A stretch of 64,000 nucleotides of DNA from Pseudomonas sp. M30-35. GTDB taxonomy: Bacteria > Pseudomonadota > Gammaproteobacteria > Pseudomonadales > Pseudomonadaceae. Both the position numbers and the translations under genes were made by a program. A model generated the notes under the pieces. It was not told where the DNA came from. It saw nothing but the letters and a program-made list of their open reading frames with translations, and made no database searches. The stretch's first letter is position 1. Every line of letters starts with the position of its first letter. Positions 1 to 8,894 of the stretch are shown here, in pieces. The stretch covers positions 1,984,001 to 2,048,000 of the forward strand of contig NZ_CP020892.1 of NCBI RefSeq assembly GCF_002163625.1, given 5' to 3'.

Positions 1-1
1 T

Positions 2-304
2 GGTGACCGTATGCATCTGGCAAACGTGCCATTCAGTCTGCAAGCGGTGCGCGGTGGGCTGTGGTTCCTTGGGCAGGAGCGGGCTGCTGAGTTGATCGGT
101 GCGTGCGCGTCCTATATTCAAACTCAAATGGTTGATACGACCCAGATGCCAAGCGAGCATATGCTCGAGACGCTGGCTGATGCACTCAGCAGCCTTGAGT
201 ACTATCTGGAAGCGGGCGCGGTGATGCGCGAAGAAACTCGTCCAAGTGTGCTGGATCTTGCGGCTGATAGCGTGCGTACGCTGGGCCTCTCGGTTGCTGC
301 CTGA
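2..304 (+). CDS. fimL: FimL C-terminal end (partial)
   Basis: The frame is already open at the window edge (codons GGT GAC CGT precede the first ATG at 11), so this is the 3' end of a longer gene. The visible tail is about 100 residues, helical, and contains a [13 protein letters not shown] segment resembling the Hpt-like helices of the ChpA/FimL family. FimL is related to the N-terminus of ChpA and supports type IV pilus twitching and cAMP-dependent virulence control in Pseudomonas. The assignment rests on this segment and on the next gene being nudC, the fimL-nudC order I remember from P. aeruginosa. The stop TGA overlaps the nudC ATG by one base, so the two are probably co-translated. A ChpA-like protein is the alternative. 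Confidence 0.65.
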   Translation, partial: GDRMHLANVPFSLQAVRGGLWFLGQERAAELIGACASYIQTQMVDTTQMPSEHMLETLADALSSLEYYLEAGAVMREETRPSVLDLAADSVRTLGLSVAA

Positions 305-1134
305 TGAGTACGCGCTGGCAGCCATCTATTATTGATCACAACCAACCGGGTGGTTGGGCGATAGCGCATTGTAAGCAACACTTTCTGGCCGACAGTAATG
401 GTGTTTTGTTTCCACGCGAGTGGCTAAAGAAACAAGACATTGAGGTCATCGGCGAGCACGGTATTGGCCATTTCGATGGCGATGCCATCTACTTGCTCGA
501 AGTCGATCAGCCGATTGAACTTGCCGATTGCAGTTGGCAGGGGCTGCGTCAGTTCATGCTGCAGGGTGAAGCGGATATGTTCCGCTTACTGAGTTTCGCT
601 GCGCAAATTGGCACCTGGTCGCGTGAGCATCGCTTTTGCGGCAGTTGCGCCGCTGCCATGGAGCAAGTACCGGGTGAGCGCGCGATGCAATGCACACGCT
701 GCGAATTGCGCAACTACCCGCGTTTATCGCCGAGCATGATTGTCTTGGTGACCCGCGGTGATGAAGTCCTTCTGGCGCGTTCGCCGCGTTTTGTCAGCGG
801 TATCTACAGTACCTTGGCCGGCTTTGTCGAAGCGGGTGAGTCAGTTGAGCAATGTGTGGCTCGTGAAGTCTTTGAGGAAGTCGGCGTTGCAGTCAAAAAC
901 ATCCAGTATCTAGGCAGTCAGGGTTGGCCGTTCCCGCATTCATTGATGCTCGGTTTCCATGCTGAATATGCCTCTGGCGATATCGTCATGCAGCCAGAAG
1001 AGATTGAAGATGCGCAGTGGTTTAACGTGCATGAGCTGCCGCCATTGCCGGCCAGTCGCTCAATCGCTCGTTATTTGATTGATGTCTATGTGGCACGGCG
1101 TTTAGGCCTGCCCGAACCAGTGTTGCCAAGCTAG
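304..1134 (+). CDS. nudC: NADH pyrophosphatase NudC
   Basis: Nudix hydrolase of 276 aa that cleaves NAD(H) to NMN(H) and AMP; the family also removes NAD caps from RNA. A four-cysteine zinc ribbon is visible (C112, C115, C130, C133), followed by a complete Nudix box beginning GFVEAGES (G173, E179, R187, E188, E191, E192, G194). The NADH-specificity motif SQPWPFPxS appears as SQGWPFPHS near residue 205, with Gly replacing the first Pro. Length fits the family. The ATG overlaps the fimL stop (TGATG), implying coupling. Its last 33 bp overlap the 3' end of the convergent TSUP permease gene. Confidence 0.95.
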   Translation: MSTRWQPSIIDHNQPGGWAIAHCKQHFLADSNGVLFPREWLKKQDIEVIGEHGIGHFDGDAIYLLEVDQPIELADCSWQGLRQFMLQGEADMFRLLSFAAQIGTWSREHRFCGSCAAAMEQVPGERAMQCTRCELRNYPRLSPSMIVLVTRGDEVLLARSPRFVSGIYSTLAGFVEAGESVEQCVAREVFEEVGVAVKNIQYLGSQGWPFPHSLMLGFHAEYASGDIVMQPEEIEDAQWFNVHELPPLPASRSIARYLIDVYVARRLGLPEPVLPS

Positions 1135-1887
1135 GCGTGCAGTCAGTGCTAGCACCACCAGAATAAACACCGGGCGGATAAACTTTGAGCCGCCTTTAAT
1201 CGCGGTGCGCGCACCAATATAGGCGCCAACCATCAGCGCTGAACCCATGCAGATCCCGAGTACCCAAGCCACCTGGCCGCTGGCGATAAACACCGCGAGT
1301 GCGCAGATGTTGCTGACGAAATTCATGGTTCGGGCAACACCGCTGGCACGAACTAAATCAAGCGGGTAGAGCAGCAGCGTACTGACTGTCCAAAACGCTC
1401 CGGTGCCAGGCCCAGCAACGCCGTCATACAAACCGAGGGTGATACTTTGGGGCCACTGACGACCTTTCGGGATTGGTGCATCTGGGTTAAGTGGCGCATC
1501 CGGGGCCTTTCCGAACAGCAAGTACAGGCCGCAGCCAAATACCACCACAGGCAGCATTTGATTGAGCCACTCAGCGGGTAGCCATTGAGCGATTGCCGCA
1601 CCGAGCAAAGCACCGATAGCGGTGCCGATCAAGGCATTACGCCAGTTTATCGGGCTGAACAGCTTACGCCGGTAAAAGGTATAGCTGGCCACGGCTGCGC
1701 CAAATGTGGAGCTGAGCTTATTGGTGCCGAGCACTAGATGGGGTGGCAAGCCTACGGTGAGTAGTGCCGGAATGGTGAGCAAACCGCCGCCGCCAGCAAT
1801 TGCATCAATAAAACCGGCAATAAATGCGACGCCCGCCAGAATTAATAAAGTAGTCGGGTCAACAGCAAGCTCGAAAGGCAGTAGCAT
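1102..1887 (-). CDS. TSUP (TauE/SafE) family membrane permease
   Basis: A 261-aa polytopic membrane protein of the sulfite exporter TauE/SafE (TSUP, DUF81) type. The N-terminal half carries the family glycine-rich loop ([17 protein letters not shown], residues about 26-42) and a GTNKLSST stretch. The second half repeats the pattern with [15 protein letters not shown] and SNICAL. About eight hydrophobic segments are visible. Members export or import organosulfur or carboxylate anions; the substrate cannot be read here. It is convergent with nudC and overlaps its end. No strong ribosome-binding site precedes the ATG, so the start is less certain than the frame. Confidence 0.85.
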   Translation of the reverse strand: MLLPFELAVDPTTLLILAGVAFIAGFIDAIAGGGGLLTIPALLTVGLPPHLVLGTNKLSSTFGAAVASYTFYRRKLFSPINWRNALIGTAIGALLGAAIAQWLPAEWLNQMLPVVVFGCGLYLLFGKAPDAPLNPDAPIPKGRQWPQSITLGLYDGVAGPGTGAFWTVSTLLLYPLDLVRASGVARTMNFVSNICALAVFIASGQVAWVLGICMGSALMVGAYIGARTAIKGGSKFIRPVFILVVLALTARLAWQHWFGQA

Positions 1888-1988
1888 AAGAAAAGAAGAC
1901 CTGTGTCTGGTTGTTCAGCTCTGGCGCTGTGCGGTGATGCAGTCGCTGCGCATAATGCCAGCATTTTCATCAATAAGGGATGTACTTG

Positions 1989-2636
1989 ATGCAATACGAT
2001 GGCTTGGCATGGGCAACAGCACTGCTGGCAGTTATTACGGTGCTGGTTGCTGCGCGTATCTTGTTCGGTGGCAACTGGCTGCTCGGCTGGCTGCGCGGTA
2101 CCTGTGGGTTATGTTTTTTAGGTTTGGCTGCTCTAATCGGTCTGGTTGCCTACGACCTTTATAGCTATTCACCGTTGCCAGAACGCGGGCCGGTTGCAAC
2201 CCTTAGCTTCAAGGCGGATGGCTATCGCTATCAGGTGCAAATCACTGAAGGTGAAGCGGTGCACAGGGCGATCATTCAAGGCGATTTGTGGCAGCTGGAT
2301 GCACGTTTACTGCGCTGGAAAGGCATTGCTGATCTTATTGGACTTAAACCTGGCTATCGCTTGCAAAAGCTTACCGGACGCTTTTTGGCCATTGAGCAGC
2401 AGTCGATGTCGCAACACGCTCAAGCGGAGCTTGCGAAAAGCCCTTACGGTATTGATTTGTGGCGCTGGATGCGTTTGGGGAAACACGACTTGATGATGTT
2501 TGATCCGCAGGCGCTTCGTGTGACCTATTTGCCTATCGCTGACAATGCACAGTACGCGGTGAGCTTGACCCCGACCGGGTTGCTTGCAGAGCCGACTAAT
2601 GAGGCCGCTAAACAGGCGCTCAAAGACTGGAAGTGA
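1989..2636 (+). CDS. Conserved membrane-anchored protein of unknown function
   Basis: A 215-aa protein with two N-terminal membrane helices (roughly residues 6-24 and 33-55) followed by a soluble beta-rich domain (YRYQVQITEGEAVHRAIIQGDLWQLDARLLRWKG...), probably periplasmic. Relatives in Pseudomonas have been labelled cation/multidrug efflux pump, but nothing in the sequence supports a pump. The ATG at 1989 is preferred to the one at 1980 because AAGGGA (1975-1980) sits 8 nt before it. The gene is alone, divergent from the TSUP permease, and ends before a convergent SDR gene. Confidence 0.7.
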   Translation: MQYDGLAWATALLAVITVLVAARILFGGNWLLGWLRGTCGLCFLGLAALIGLVAYDLYSYSPLPERGPVATLSFKADGYRYQVQITEGEAVHRAIIQGDLWQLDARLLRWKGIADLIGLKPGYRLQKLTGRFLAIEQQSMSQHAQAELAKSPYGIDLWRWMRLGKHDLMMFDPQALRVTYLPIADNAQYAVSLTPTGLLAEPTNEAAKQALKDWK

Positions 2637-2771
2637 CCCGTGTTGTGGCTTCGGTTGTGGGGTGGATGATGCTTTTTCATCCGCCATCAACTGTTGCTGA
2701 TATTCGCGTTATCGACTGAGCCGTAGCGGACAAGCAGTACGTGGCTGTTCTTACCAGCCATTAAAATACAA

Positions 2772-2798
2772 AACGCCCGATGCGGTGCATCGGGCGTT
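2772..2798 (-). terminator. Rho-independent terminator of the SDR/kinase operon
   Basis: A perfect 12-bp stem (AACGCCCGATGC / GCATCGGGCGTT) has a 3-nt loop. Read on the minus strand it is followed by a T-rich run, so it ends transcription of the minus-strand SDR about 45 bp after its stop codon. Confidence 0.85.
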
Positions 2799-2842
2799 AG
2801 GTGTAAACCTATATCAGGATCAGGCTGTTTGTTGACGCCAGC

Positions 2843-3610
2843 TTATGAAAGGAAGCCGCCATCAACGTTCAGTGCAACGCCTGTGGTGTAGCTGGATGCA
2901 TCACTGGCAAGGTAGAGCACGGTTCCAGCCATTTCGCTTGGGTCTGCTACACGCTTGAGTGGAATGCGTTGCAGTGCAATCTTGAGAATTGAGTCGTTCT
3001 TGGTCAGTGCCGAGGCAAACTTGGTGTCGGTTAAACCGGGCAGCAACGCGTTGCAACGGATGCCGAACTGCGCGCATTCCTTGGCAAAAACCTTGGTCAT
3101 GCTAATCACTGCCGCTTTGGTTACCGAGTAAATACCCTGGAACTCGCCAGGTGATACGCCGTTAATCGAGGCGACGTTGATAATGCTGCCGCCACCGTTT
3201 TGCTTCATCAGCTTGCCACCTTCGATCGACATGAAGTAATAGCCGCGAATGTTGACATCTACGGTCTTCTGGAAGGCTGAAAGGTCGGTGTCGAGCACGT
3301 TGCAGAATTGTGGGTTGGTTGCTGCGTTGTTGACCAGAATATCCAAGCGGCCAAATTGCTCGCGAATCTGGGCAAAGACGTTCTGGATCTGCTCCATCTC
3401 ACCAATGTGACATGCAATTGCAGTGGCTTTGCCACCCTCGGCGATGATCGCATCGGCAACGGCTTGGCAGCCATCAATTTTGCGGCTGGAGACGATCACG
3501 TGAGCGCCTTGCTGGGCCAGCAATTTGGCAATGGCTTCACCAATGCCACGGCTTGCACCGGAAACGAATGCGATTTTGCCGTCGAGGTCGAACAGTTGCG
3601 TCTTGGACAT
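2843..3610 (-). CDS. Short-chain dehydrogenase/reductase
   Basis: Classical SDR of 255 aa. The cofactor motif SGASRGIG is at residues 17-24, NNAA near 94-97, and the catalytic residues are S148, Y161 and K165 in GIYSVTKAA. The C-terminus LNVDGG is typical. It follows the APH-type kinase gene by 25 bp on the same strand, so they form an operon. The pair recalls P. aeruginosa PA1829-PA1828 (from memory). Substrate is unknown; the neighbouring kinase family acts on hydroxyacyl-CoA, so a hydroxyacyl substrate is an inference only. A strong terminator lies downstream. Confidence 0.9.
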   Translation of the reverse strand: MSKTQLFDLDGKIAFVSGASRGIGEAIAKLLAQQGAHVIVSSRKIDGCQAVADAIIAEGGKATAIACHIGEMEQIQNVFAQIREQFGRLDILVNNAATNPQFCNVLDTDLSAFQKTVDVNIRGYYFMSIEGGKLMKQNGGGSIINVASINGVSPGEFQGIYSVTKAAVISMTKVFAKECAQFGIRCNALLPGLTDTKFASALTKNDSILKIALQRIPLKRVADPSEMAGTVLYLASDASSYTTGVALNVDGGFLS

Positions 3611-3635
3611 ACAATTCTCCTGAAATTGGGTCAGC

Positions 3636-4703
3636 TTAAAGTTGTGATTTATTGATGACCTGCAGGCTCATTTGCTCGAGTAGCTTGTTCATCTGGATGA
3701 ACTGCGCAAAGCGTTTGTCCTGAGTCTGGCCATGGTAAAAGCGGTAGTAAATCTGCTGGACAATCCCAGCCAGACGGAACAAACCATAGGTGTAGTAAAA
3801 ATCGATGCTGGCGATTTTGATACCGGCGCGTTCGGCGTAGTAATCGGCGAACTCCTGGCGCGTAAGCATCCCCGGAGCATTGCTCGGTTGGCGGCGCATC
3901 AGTTGCATGGGGGCCGAGTCATTCGCTTCGATCCAGTAGGCGAGGGTGTTGCCCAGATCCATCAGCGGATCACCGATGGTTGTCAGTTCCCAGTCGAGTA
4001 CACCGATGATCTGCATTGGATTATTCGGGTCGAGAATGACGTTATCGAAGCGGTAATCGTTGTGCACGATGGCCGACTTTGGGTGATCGGCTGGCATTTT
4101 ATCGCGCAGCCAGGCCTTGACTGGCTCCCACAGCGGCGCATCAGGGGTGAGGGCTTTTTCGTAGCGGTCAGACCAGCCACCGATTTGACGTTGCACGTAG
4201 CCTTCAGGCTTGCCCAGATCAGCCAGGCCGCAGGCCTTGTAGTCAACGTTATGCAGATCGACCATTTTGTCGATAAAACTCATGCACAGTTGGCGTGTTT
4301 TCTCGGCGTCCAGGTTAAGTTCGGCAGGGATGTCTGAACGTAAAATGATGCCGTTGACCCGTTCCATGACATAGAACTCAGCGCCAATCACGCTTTCGTC
4401 CGTGCAGTGAACATAGGCTTTTGGACAGTAAGGAAAGCCGTCATTCAGTTGGTTGAGAATACGGAACTCACGGCCCATATCGTGAGCCGACTTGGCTTTG
4501 TGCCCATGGGGTGGACGGCGCAACACAAGCTCTTTATCTGCGTATTCAAGCAAATACGTCAGGTTCGATGCACCACCCGGGAACTGACTGATTCGCGGTG
4601 TGCCGCTCAGACCTGGAATATGCGCCTTGAGGTAGCTGTCGATTGTTGCCGCATCAAGCTCTTCGCCTTCGCGGATACGGGTGGACTGATCAGTAAGCGC
4701 CAT
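3636..4703 (-). CDS. APH-fold phosphotransferase (ACAD10/LvaA-like kinase)
   Basis: A 355-aa aminoglycoside-phosphotransferase-fold protein. The Brenner motif HNDYRFDN gives H214, D216 and N221, and the metal-binding aspartate is D237 in GVLDWELTTIGDP. A nucleotide-binding FPGGASNLTY loop sits near residues 41-50. This subfamily matches the kinase domain of ACAD10/ACAD11 and the bacterial LvaA kinase, which phosphorylate 4-hydroxyacyl-CoAs before dehydratase-type removal; that role is family knowledge, not shown here. Antibiotic resistance is unlikely given the lipid-metabolism context. First gene of an operon with the SDR 25 bp downstream. Confidence 0.85.
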   Translation of the reverse strand: MALTDQSTRIREGEELDAATIDSYLKAHIPGLSGTPRISQFPGGASNLTYLLEYADKELVLRRPPHGHKAKSAHDMGREFRILNQLNDGFPYCPKAYVHCTDESVIGAEFYVMERVNGIILRSDIPAELNLDAEKTRQLCMSFIDKMVDLHNVDYKACGLADLGKPEGYVQRQIGGWSDRYEKALTPDAPLWEPVKAWLRDKMPADHPKSAIVHNDYRFDNVILDPNNPMQIIGVLDWELTTIGDPLMDLGNTLAYWIEANDSAPMQLMRRQPSNAPGMLTRQEFADYYAERAGIKIASIDFYYTYGLFRLAGIVQQIYYRFYHGQTQDKRFAQFIQMNKLLEQMSLQVINKSQL

Positions 4704-4927
4704 GCTTATCCCTTTTACTTATGATTAGGGTCCGAGATTATTGACTAATCTAATACCGAGCTCGCGCAGCTACAAGCAATTCGCATCGTTATAGACGGGG
4801 TTGTTTCTGCTAAATCAAGATGCCTGATCGCTTGCGCAACCTGTGCGGTTTTCCAGATCACCAGTTCGTAAGGATAGGCAAGGTTCTTCCGCGTGTTCGC
4901 AGTTATCGACTGGGGGTATTTCTGATG

Positions 4928-4957
4928 AAAAAAAACCGGAGCCTGGGCTCCGGTTTT
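4928..4957 (-). terminator. Rho-independent terminator after the SCP2 gene
   Basis: A perfect 12-bp stem AAAACCGGAGCC / GGCTCCGGTTTT with a 2-nt nominal loop. On the minus strand it is followed by a T run (the A run at 4928-4935 on the plus strand). It separates the phosphatase/SCP2 unit from the kinase/SDR unit. The remaining intergenic sequence (4704-5048) shows no convincing gene and probably holds the kinase promoter. Confidence 0.85.
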
Positions 4958-5048
4958 ACAGATATCTGCATAACAGTCTTGATGAATATCCCCTGGGCCA
5001 GTGCTTGAGCAACAAGTCACCAAGGCTCAGGCATTCATCGAGCAGTTA

Positions 5049-5360
5049 TTAAACTGGGAACAGTTCGCCCAGTTTCATTGCCAGCATCATGTCGCCTTCG
5101 GCGCGCAGTTTGCCAGCCATGAACGCTTGCATACCGTCGGTTTCGCCGCTGGTGATGCCTTTCAGGGTTTCGGTGTCCATGATCAGCGTCACGTTGGCGT
5201 CAGCGCTTTCGCCTTGGTGAACGGCGCAGGTGCCGTCTTTAACGACCAGGTAGTGGTTCTCGCCATCTTCGATGTTGAACTGGAAAACCAGGTCCAGGCC
5301 TGCGGCTGCATCGGCGTTGAACTTGGAATTCATGGTTTGGACGATGTCTGCAACGCTCAT
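5049..5360 (-). CDS. SCP2 sterol-binding domain protein
   Basis: Small single-domain protein of 103 aa starting MSVADIVQTM and containing the SCP2 core (DLVFQFNIEDGE..., YLVVKDGTC..., DANVTLIMDTETL..., GKLRAEGDMMLAMKL). SCP2 domains bind fatty acyl-CoA or other lipids in a hydrophobic tunnel. The ATG at 5360 is chosen over an upstream in-frame one because AAAGGA lies 7 nt before it. It follows the histidine phosphatase by about 54 bp on the same strand and is closed by a terminator. Role in acyl-CoA metabolism is inferred from neighbours. Confidence 0.88.
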   Translation of the reverse strand: MSVADIVQTMNSKFNADAAAGLDLVFQFNIEDGENHYLVVKDGTCAVHQGESADANVTLIMDTETLKGITSGETDGMQAFMAGKLRAEGDMMLAMKLGELFPV

Positions 5361-5414
5361 GGTGTATTCCTTTATTTTCAAGTTTTATTGCGCCTAGGCG
5401 CATGTATTTAGAGC

Positions 5415-6125
5415 TCACCGATAAGTGATGAGTTCTGGGGTCTTCTCCAGCGCTAAATGCACATTGCTGTTGAAGGAAGCCAGGCTCACCTGTTTGCCGC
5501 GAAACCTCAGGCAACTCAGTGAGCTGTTAACGATTTGCCAGTTAAGCTCAAAAGCTTTATCCGGGCGTATACCGGTGATCAGTTGAAGCAAGGCGGTGAT
5601 TGTGCCGCCTGAGGTAAACACGGCAATGCTTTCTTTATCATGCGCCGTTTCCAGCAAGCGGTTGAGGCCTTGCTCAACTTGGGCAACAAAACTGAGCCAG
5701 CTTTGAAGTCCCGGTTTGTCATGCTCACCACTGATCCAGCGGCCGATCAGAAGGGCAAACAGACGTTGAAACTCGTTACGCTGCTGTTTGGCGTTGCGTA
5801 ATATTTCAAGCGCTTGCGGTTCCTCAGCCGTTATGTCCGGGAGCAGGGTGCGAATAACCGCTTCGGCATCAAACTCATTAAACGCTGAATCAATTTGTAA
5901 TTGCGGTGCTGCATAACCCAATTTGCTCAACTCAGCCATGGCTGAGGTGGCTGTATGCTGCTGGCGGCGTAAATTACCGCTGATGCAGCGATCAAGACGA
6001 ATGCCTTGGGCGGCTAAATGCGCGCCCACTATTTCAGCCTGACGGATCCCTATCGGCGACAGCACATCATAATCATCACTGCCGAAGGAGGCTTGGCCAT
6101 GTCGAATCAGGTAAATTTTGCCCAC
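5415..6125 (-). CDS. Histidine phosphatase (phosphoglycerate mutase-like)
   Basis: A 236-aa branch-1 histidine phosphatase. The phosphohistidine motif LIRHGQASFG is at residues 6-15, and the second histidine region appears as FTSGGTITALL near residue 170, where the classical SHG is replaced by TSGG. The protein could dephosphorylate small metabolites; true phosphoglycerate mutase activity is unlikely given its length and context. It heads a two-gene unit with the SCP2 protein. The order with the S49 peptidase on the other side matches P. aeruginosa PA1831-PA1832 from memory. Confidence 0.85.
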   Translation of the reverse strand: MGKIYLIRHGQASFGSDDYDVLSPIGIRQAEIVGAHLAAQGIRLDRCISGNLRRQQHTATSAMAELSKLGYAAPQLQIDSAFNEFDAEAVIRTLLPDITAEEPQALEILRNAKQQRNEFQRLFALLIGRWISGEHDKPGLQSWLSFVAQVEQGLNRLLETAHDKESIAVFTSGGTITALLQLITGIRPDKAFELNWQIVNSSLSCLRFRGKQVSLASFNSNVHLALEKTPELITYR

Positions 6126-6374
6126 GTGCGCTGGTATCCAGGTACGTTGAAGTTTAGCGAGGGTATGGGCTTCACAGGGATGCTGTCAACGAAAAAACAT
6201 ACGCTTGTTTGAATCACTGTGTTGCGGTGCTTCCCTCGCTGCGAAGTTGCTGGGTAATCGAACTATCCAGCAGCTGTTCAACTGTAATAGCGGATGCCGT
6301 GCGGCTGGCCTAGTACGTAAGCGTTGCTGTATGGGTTGGCATTAGCTGGTGTGATTGGGTTTGCCCCGCTGCAG

Positions 6375-6530
6375 GAAACCTCTGAAAAAACTACTGCGCT
6401 AGGTATTACTGTGTTGAAAAGCTGCTCAAAATGCTCATTTAGGACAACTAAAGTCGAGCGCGACCCCGGTCGCCTTTTCGCACCTTTTCGCCTTGTACTC
6501 CCTTCGCTCGTTACCTTTTTATGAGGCTCC
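6375..6530 (-). mobile_element. MITE-like repeat, copy A
   Basis: One of three related copies in this window. It is the reverse complement of copy B (17561-17715), nearly identical over most of its 156 bp. Ends are GAAACCTCTGAAAAA and, inverted, GGAGCCTC with the A tract disturbed (ATGAGGCTCC). The right flank is CTAG, but the left flank GCAG no longer matches, so any target duplication is degraded. No transposase is encoded; a 66-codon frame across it is fortuitous. It lies in the 523-bp gap between the phosphatase and sohB, ending 118 bp before the sohB start. Nothing else was recognised in that gap. Confidence 0.8.
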
Positions 6531-6648
6531 CTAGGCGTTATCGAGGGAGATCGGTATGCTTGATCGATCTGCCTGCCAAGGCGTTTCCGAAGCGGTTTTC
6601 GGAGCGACCCGATGCGCTGTAGTTTTGAATATATTTTGAGGGAATAAC

Positions 6649-7668
6649 GTGGATTTTCTTGCTGATTACGCAGGTTTTTTGGCCAAAACCGTTACTTTGG
6701 TTGTTGCAGTTCTAGTTGTGCTCATCGCTATTGGTGTCGCGCGTAGCAAGGGGCGGCGTGCGCCTGGACAGTTGCAGGTTAAAAAGCTCAACGACTTTTA
6801 CAAGCAGTTGCGCCATGGCCTCGAAGAGTCCGTGCTGAATAAGGAGCAGCTCAAGCAATTACACAAGGCTGAGGCCAAAGCGGCCAAGCAGGAAAAGAAA
6901 TCCCCTTCGACCAAGCCTCGTGTCTTTGTGTTGGATTTCGACGGTGATATCAAAGCCTCGGCTACCGATAATCTACGTCATGAAATCACTGCTTTGCTAA
7001 GCATTGCGACCGCTCAGGATGAAGTTGTTGTGCGTCTGGAAAGTGGTGGTGGCATGGTTCATAGCTACGGTTTGGCTTCGTCACAGTTGGTGCGCATTCG
7101 TGATGCGGGTGTGCCCTTGACCATTTGCATCGACAAGGTCGCAGCCAGTGGTGGTTATATGATGGCGTGCATCGGCGAGAAGATCATTTCTGCGCCATTC
7201 GCGATTCTTGGCTCAATTGGTGTGGTTGCGCAGTTGCCCAATGTGCACCGTTTGCTGAAAAAGCATGAAATTGATTTTGAAGTTCTCACTGCTGGCGAAT
7301 ACAAGCGCACCTTGACGGTGTTTGGTGAAAATACCGACAAAGGCAGGGAGAAGTTTCAGGAGGATCTGGAATCTACACACGAGTTGTTCAAGGGCTTCGT
7401 TTCGCGTTATCGCCCGCAACTTGATATTGATGCGATTGCCACCGGCGAAGTCTGGTTAGGCATGGCTGCGCAGGAAAAACTACTGGTTGATGAGTTGAAA
7501 ACCAGTGATGAATACCTCGCCAACCGAGCTAAACAAGCTGAATTGTTTCATCTGCATTTCGCCCAGAAAAAAACGCTGCAAGAGCGCATTGGAATTGGCG
7601 CAAGTGTTGCGCTCGACCGCTTTGTGCTGAACTGGCTAAGCCGCCTGACTCAGCAACGCTTCTGGTAG
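6649..7668 (+). CDS. sohB: S49 peptidase SohB
   Basis: Membrane-bound signal-peptide-peptidase-like serine protease of 339 aa. It has one N-terminal membrane helix (about residues 10-30), a coiled basic linker, then the S49 domain with nucleophile S167 (VAASGGYMMAC) and general-base K219 (TAGEYKRTLT), the Ser/Lys dyad of the family. Length is close to E. coli SohB (349 aa). The start is GTG at 6649, with GAGGGA about 6 nt upstream. MITE-like copy A lies in its upstream region and may affect its promoter. Confidence 0.92.
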   Translation: MDFLADYAGFLAKTVTLVVAVLVVLIAIGVARSKGRRAPGQLQVKKLNDFYKQLRHGLEESVLNKEQLKQLHKAEAKAAKQEKKSPSTKPRVFVLDFDGDIKASATDNLRHEITALLSIATAQDEVVVRLESGGGMVHSYGLASSQLVRIRDAGVPLTICIDKVAASGGYMMACIGEKIISAPFAILGSIGVVAQLPNVHRLLKKHEIDFEVLTAGEYKRTLTVFGENTDKGREKFQEDLESTHELFKGFVSRYRPQLDIDAIATGEVWLGMAAQEKLLVDELKTSDEYLANRAKQAELFHLHFAQKKTLQERIGIGASVALDRFVLNWLSRLTQQRFW

Positions 7669-7729
7669 GCATGGGTATAAATTAGCCTGTTTGGGGTGGA
7701 GTTAATTTTTAACCGCACTGGTTATCCTC

Positions 7730-7764
7730 ACTAACTAGACGTACTAACTAGACGTACTAACTAG
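7730..7764 (+). repeat. 13-bp tandem repeat, about 2.7 copies
   Basis: The unit ACTAACTAGACGT is repeated twice exactly and then partially (ACTAACTAG) in the 179-bp gap between sohB and the YhdH-like gene. It is AT-rich and contains CTAG. No function is evident. Confidence 0.8.
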
Positions 7765-7847
7765 TGGTACTAAGCTGAGCGCTAAAACTTGGTGCCGGTT
7801 TACCCCAACTGACCGCTAGCTGATAACGTAGATTTTGGAGAGTCGCG

Positions 7848-8840
7848 ATGAGTACATTCAATGCTTTGGTTGCGCGCGAGGGCGCCGACGGTAAATTTGA
7901 ACAAGTGGTTATCCAGCGCGACATCAGCGATTTACCGGCCGGCGACCTGCTGATTCGGGTTAAGTACTCTTCGGTGAACTTTAAAGATGCATTGTCTGCG
8001 AGTGGCAGCAAGGCGGTGACCAGGCATTTCCCGCATACCCCAGGCATTGATGCGGCAGGTGTTGTCGAACGCTCAACTGTGAGTGGTTTCAAGGAGGGCG
8101 AAGAGGTAATCGTCACCGGTTACGACCTCGGTATGAATACCTCGGGAGGCTTGGCCGAATACATTCGCATACCTGCCGCATGGGCGATCAAATGCCCACA
8201 AGGCCTGACTCTGCGTGAGTCTATGGTTTTGGGTACTGCAGGTCTGACTGCTGCGCTGTGTATTGATAAGTTGCAGTCGGTGGGTGTGCGTCCAGAATCT
8301 GGGCCGATATTAGTCACAGGTGCAACCGGTGGTGTCGGTACGGTTGCGGTGTCACTGCTGACCAAGCTGGGTTATAGCGTGACAGCCTCTACTGGTAAAG
8401 CGTGGCAGAGTGACTTTCTGAAGGCACTTGGTGCGACCGAGGTGGTGTTACGCAGTGATTTACAGCAAGGCACTGAGCGGCCGCTGCTTAAAGAACAATG
8501 GGGGGCTGCTGTCGATACGGTTGGCGGCGCGATACTGTGTAACGTGATCAAATCTCTGCGCTATGGCGCAAGTGTCGCGGCCTGTGGTTTAACTGCGGGT
8601 GTAGACATGGACGGCACGGTATTGCCGTTTATTTTGCGCGGGGTCAACTTATTAGGTATTGATTCAGTTGAGTTGCCACTGGCAGTCAAAACTGCAGTTT
8701 GGAACAAGCTGGCAAACGAGTGGAAGCTCGATACCTTAGACAGCTTGGTGACTGAGGTCAGCCTTGAGCAAGTGCCTGAGGCGCTGGCAAAACTGCTCGA
8801 AGGTCAGATGGTTGGCCGGGTAGTCGTTGCTCTGAGTTAG
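7848..8840 (+). CDS. acuI: MDR-family reductase, YhdH/AcuI-like (acrylyl-CoA reductase)
   Basis: A 330-aa zinc-independent medium-chain dehydrogenase/reductase. It starts with the YhdH/AcuI-type MSTFNALVAREG segment and shows SSVNFKDALSASG, a TPGIDAAG stretch and the NADP-binding motif LVTGATGGVGTVA near residue 155. The family reduces acrylyl-CoA to propionyl-CoA with NADPH, detoxifying acrylate. Zinc-binding cysteines are absent. AGTCGCG precedes the ATG; GGAG lies about 9 nt upstream. The gene stands alone and is convergent with the DUF2860 gene. Confidence 0.88.
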   Translation: MSTFNALVAREGADGKFEQVVIQRDISDLPAGDLLIRVKYSSVNFKDALSASGSKAVTRHFPHTPGIDAAGVVERSTVSGFKEGEEVIVTGYDLGMNTSGGLAEYIRIPAAWAIKCPQGLTLRESMVLGTAGLTAALCIDKLQSVGVRPESGPILVTGATGGVGTVAVSLLTKLGYSVTASTGKAWQSDFLKALGATEVVLRSDLQQGTERPLLKEQWGAAVDTVGGAILCNVIKSLRYGASVAACGLTAGVDMDGTVLPFILRGVNLLGIDSVELPLAVKTAVWNKLANEWKLDTLDSLVTEVSLEQVPEALAKLLEGQMVGRVVVALS

Positions 8841-8894
8841 GTTGGAGCCGGGCCAGCGCTATATAGCACCCGCCCGGAGCGTTTAGGACACAAC

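Noticed and set aside
3732..4337. 201-codon plus-strand frame opposite the APH-type kinase
   Set aside because: Antisense to a gene with full kinase motifs.
3636..4703. Aminoglycoside resistance gene
   Set aside because: The fold matches, but the context and subfamily features indicate an acyl-CoA-related kinase.
6324..6524. 66-codon frame spanning MITE copy A
   Set aside because: Created by the repeat (the same peptide pieces recur at copy B on the minus strand); not a gene.
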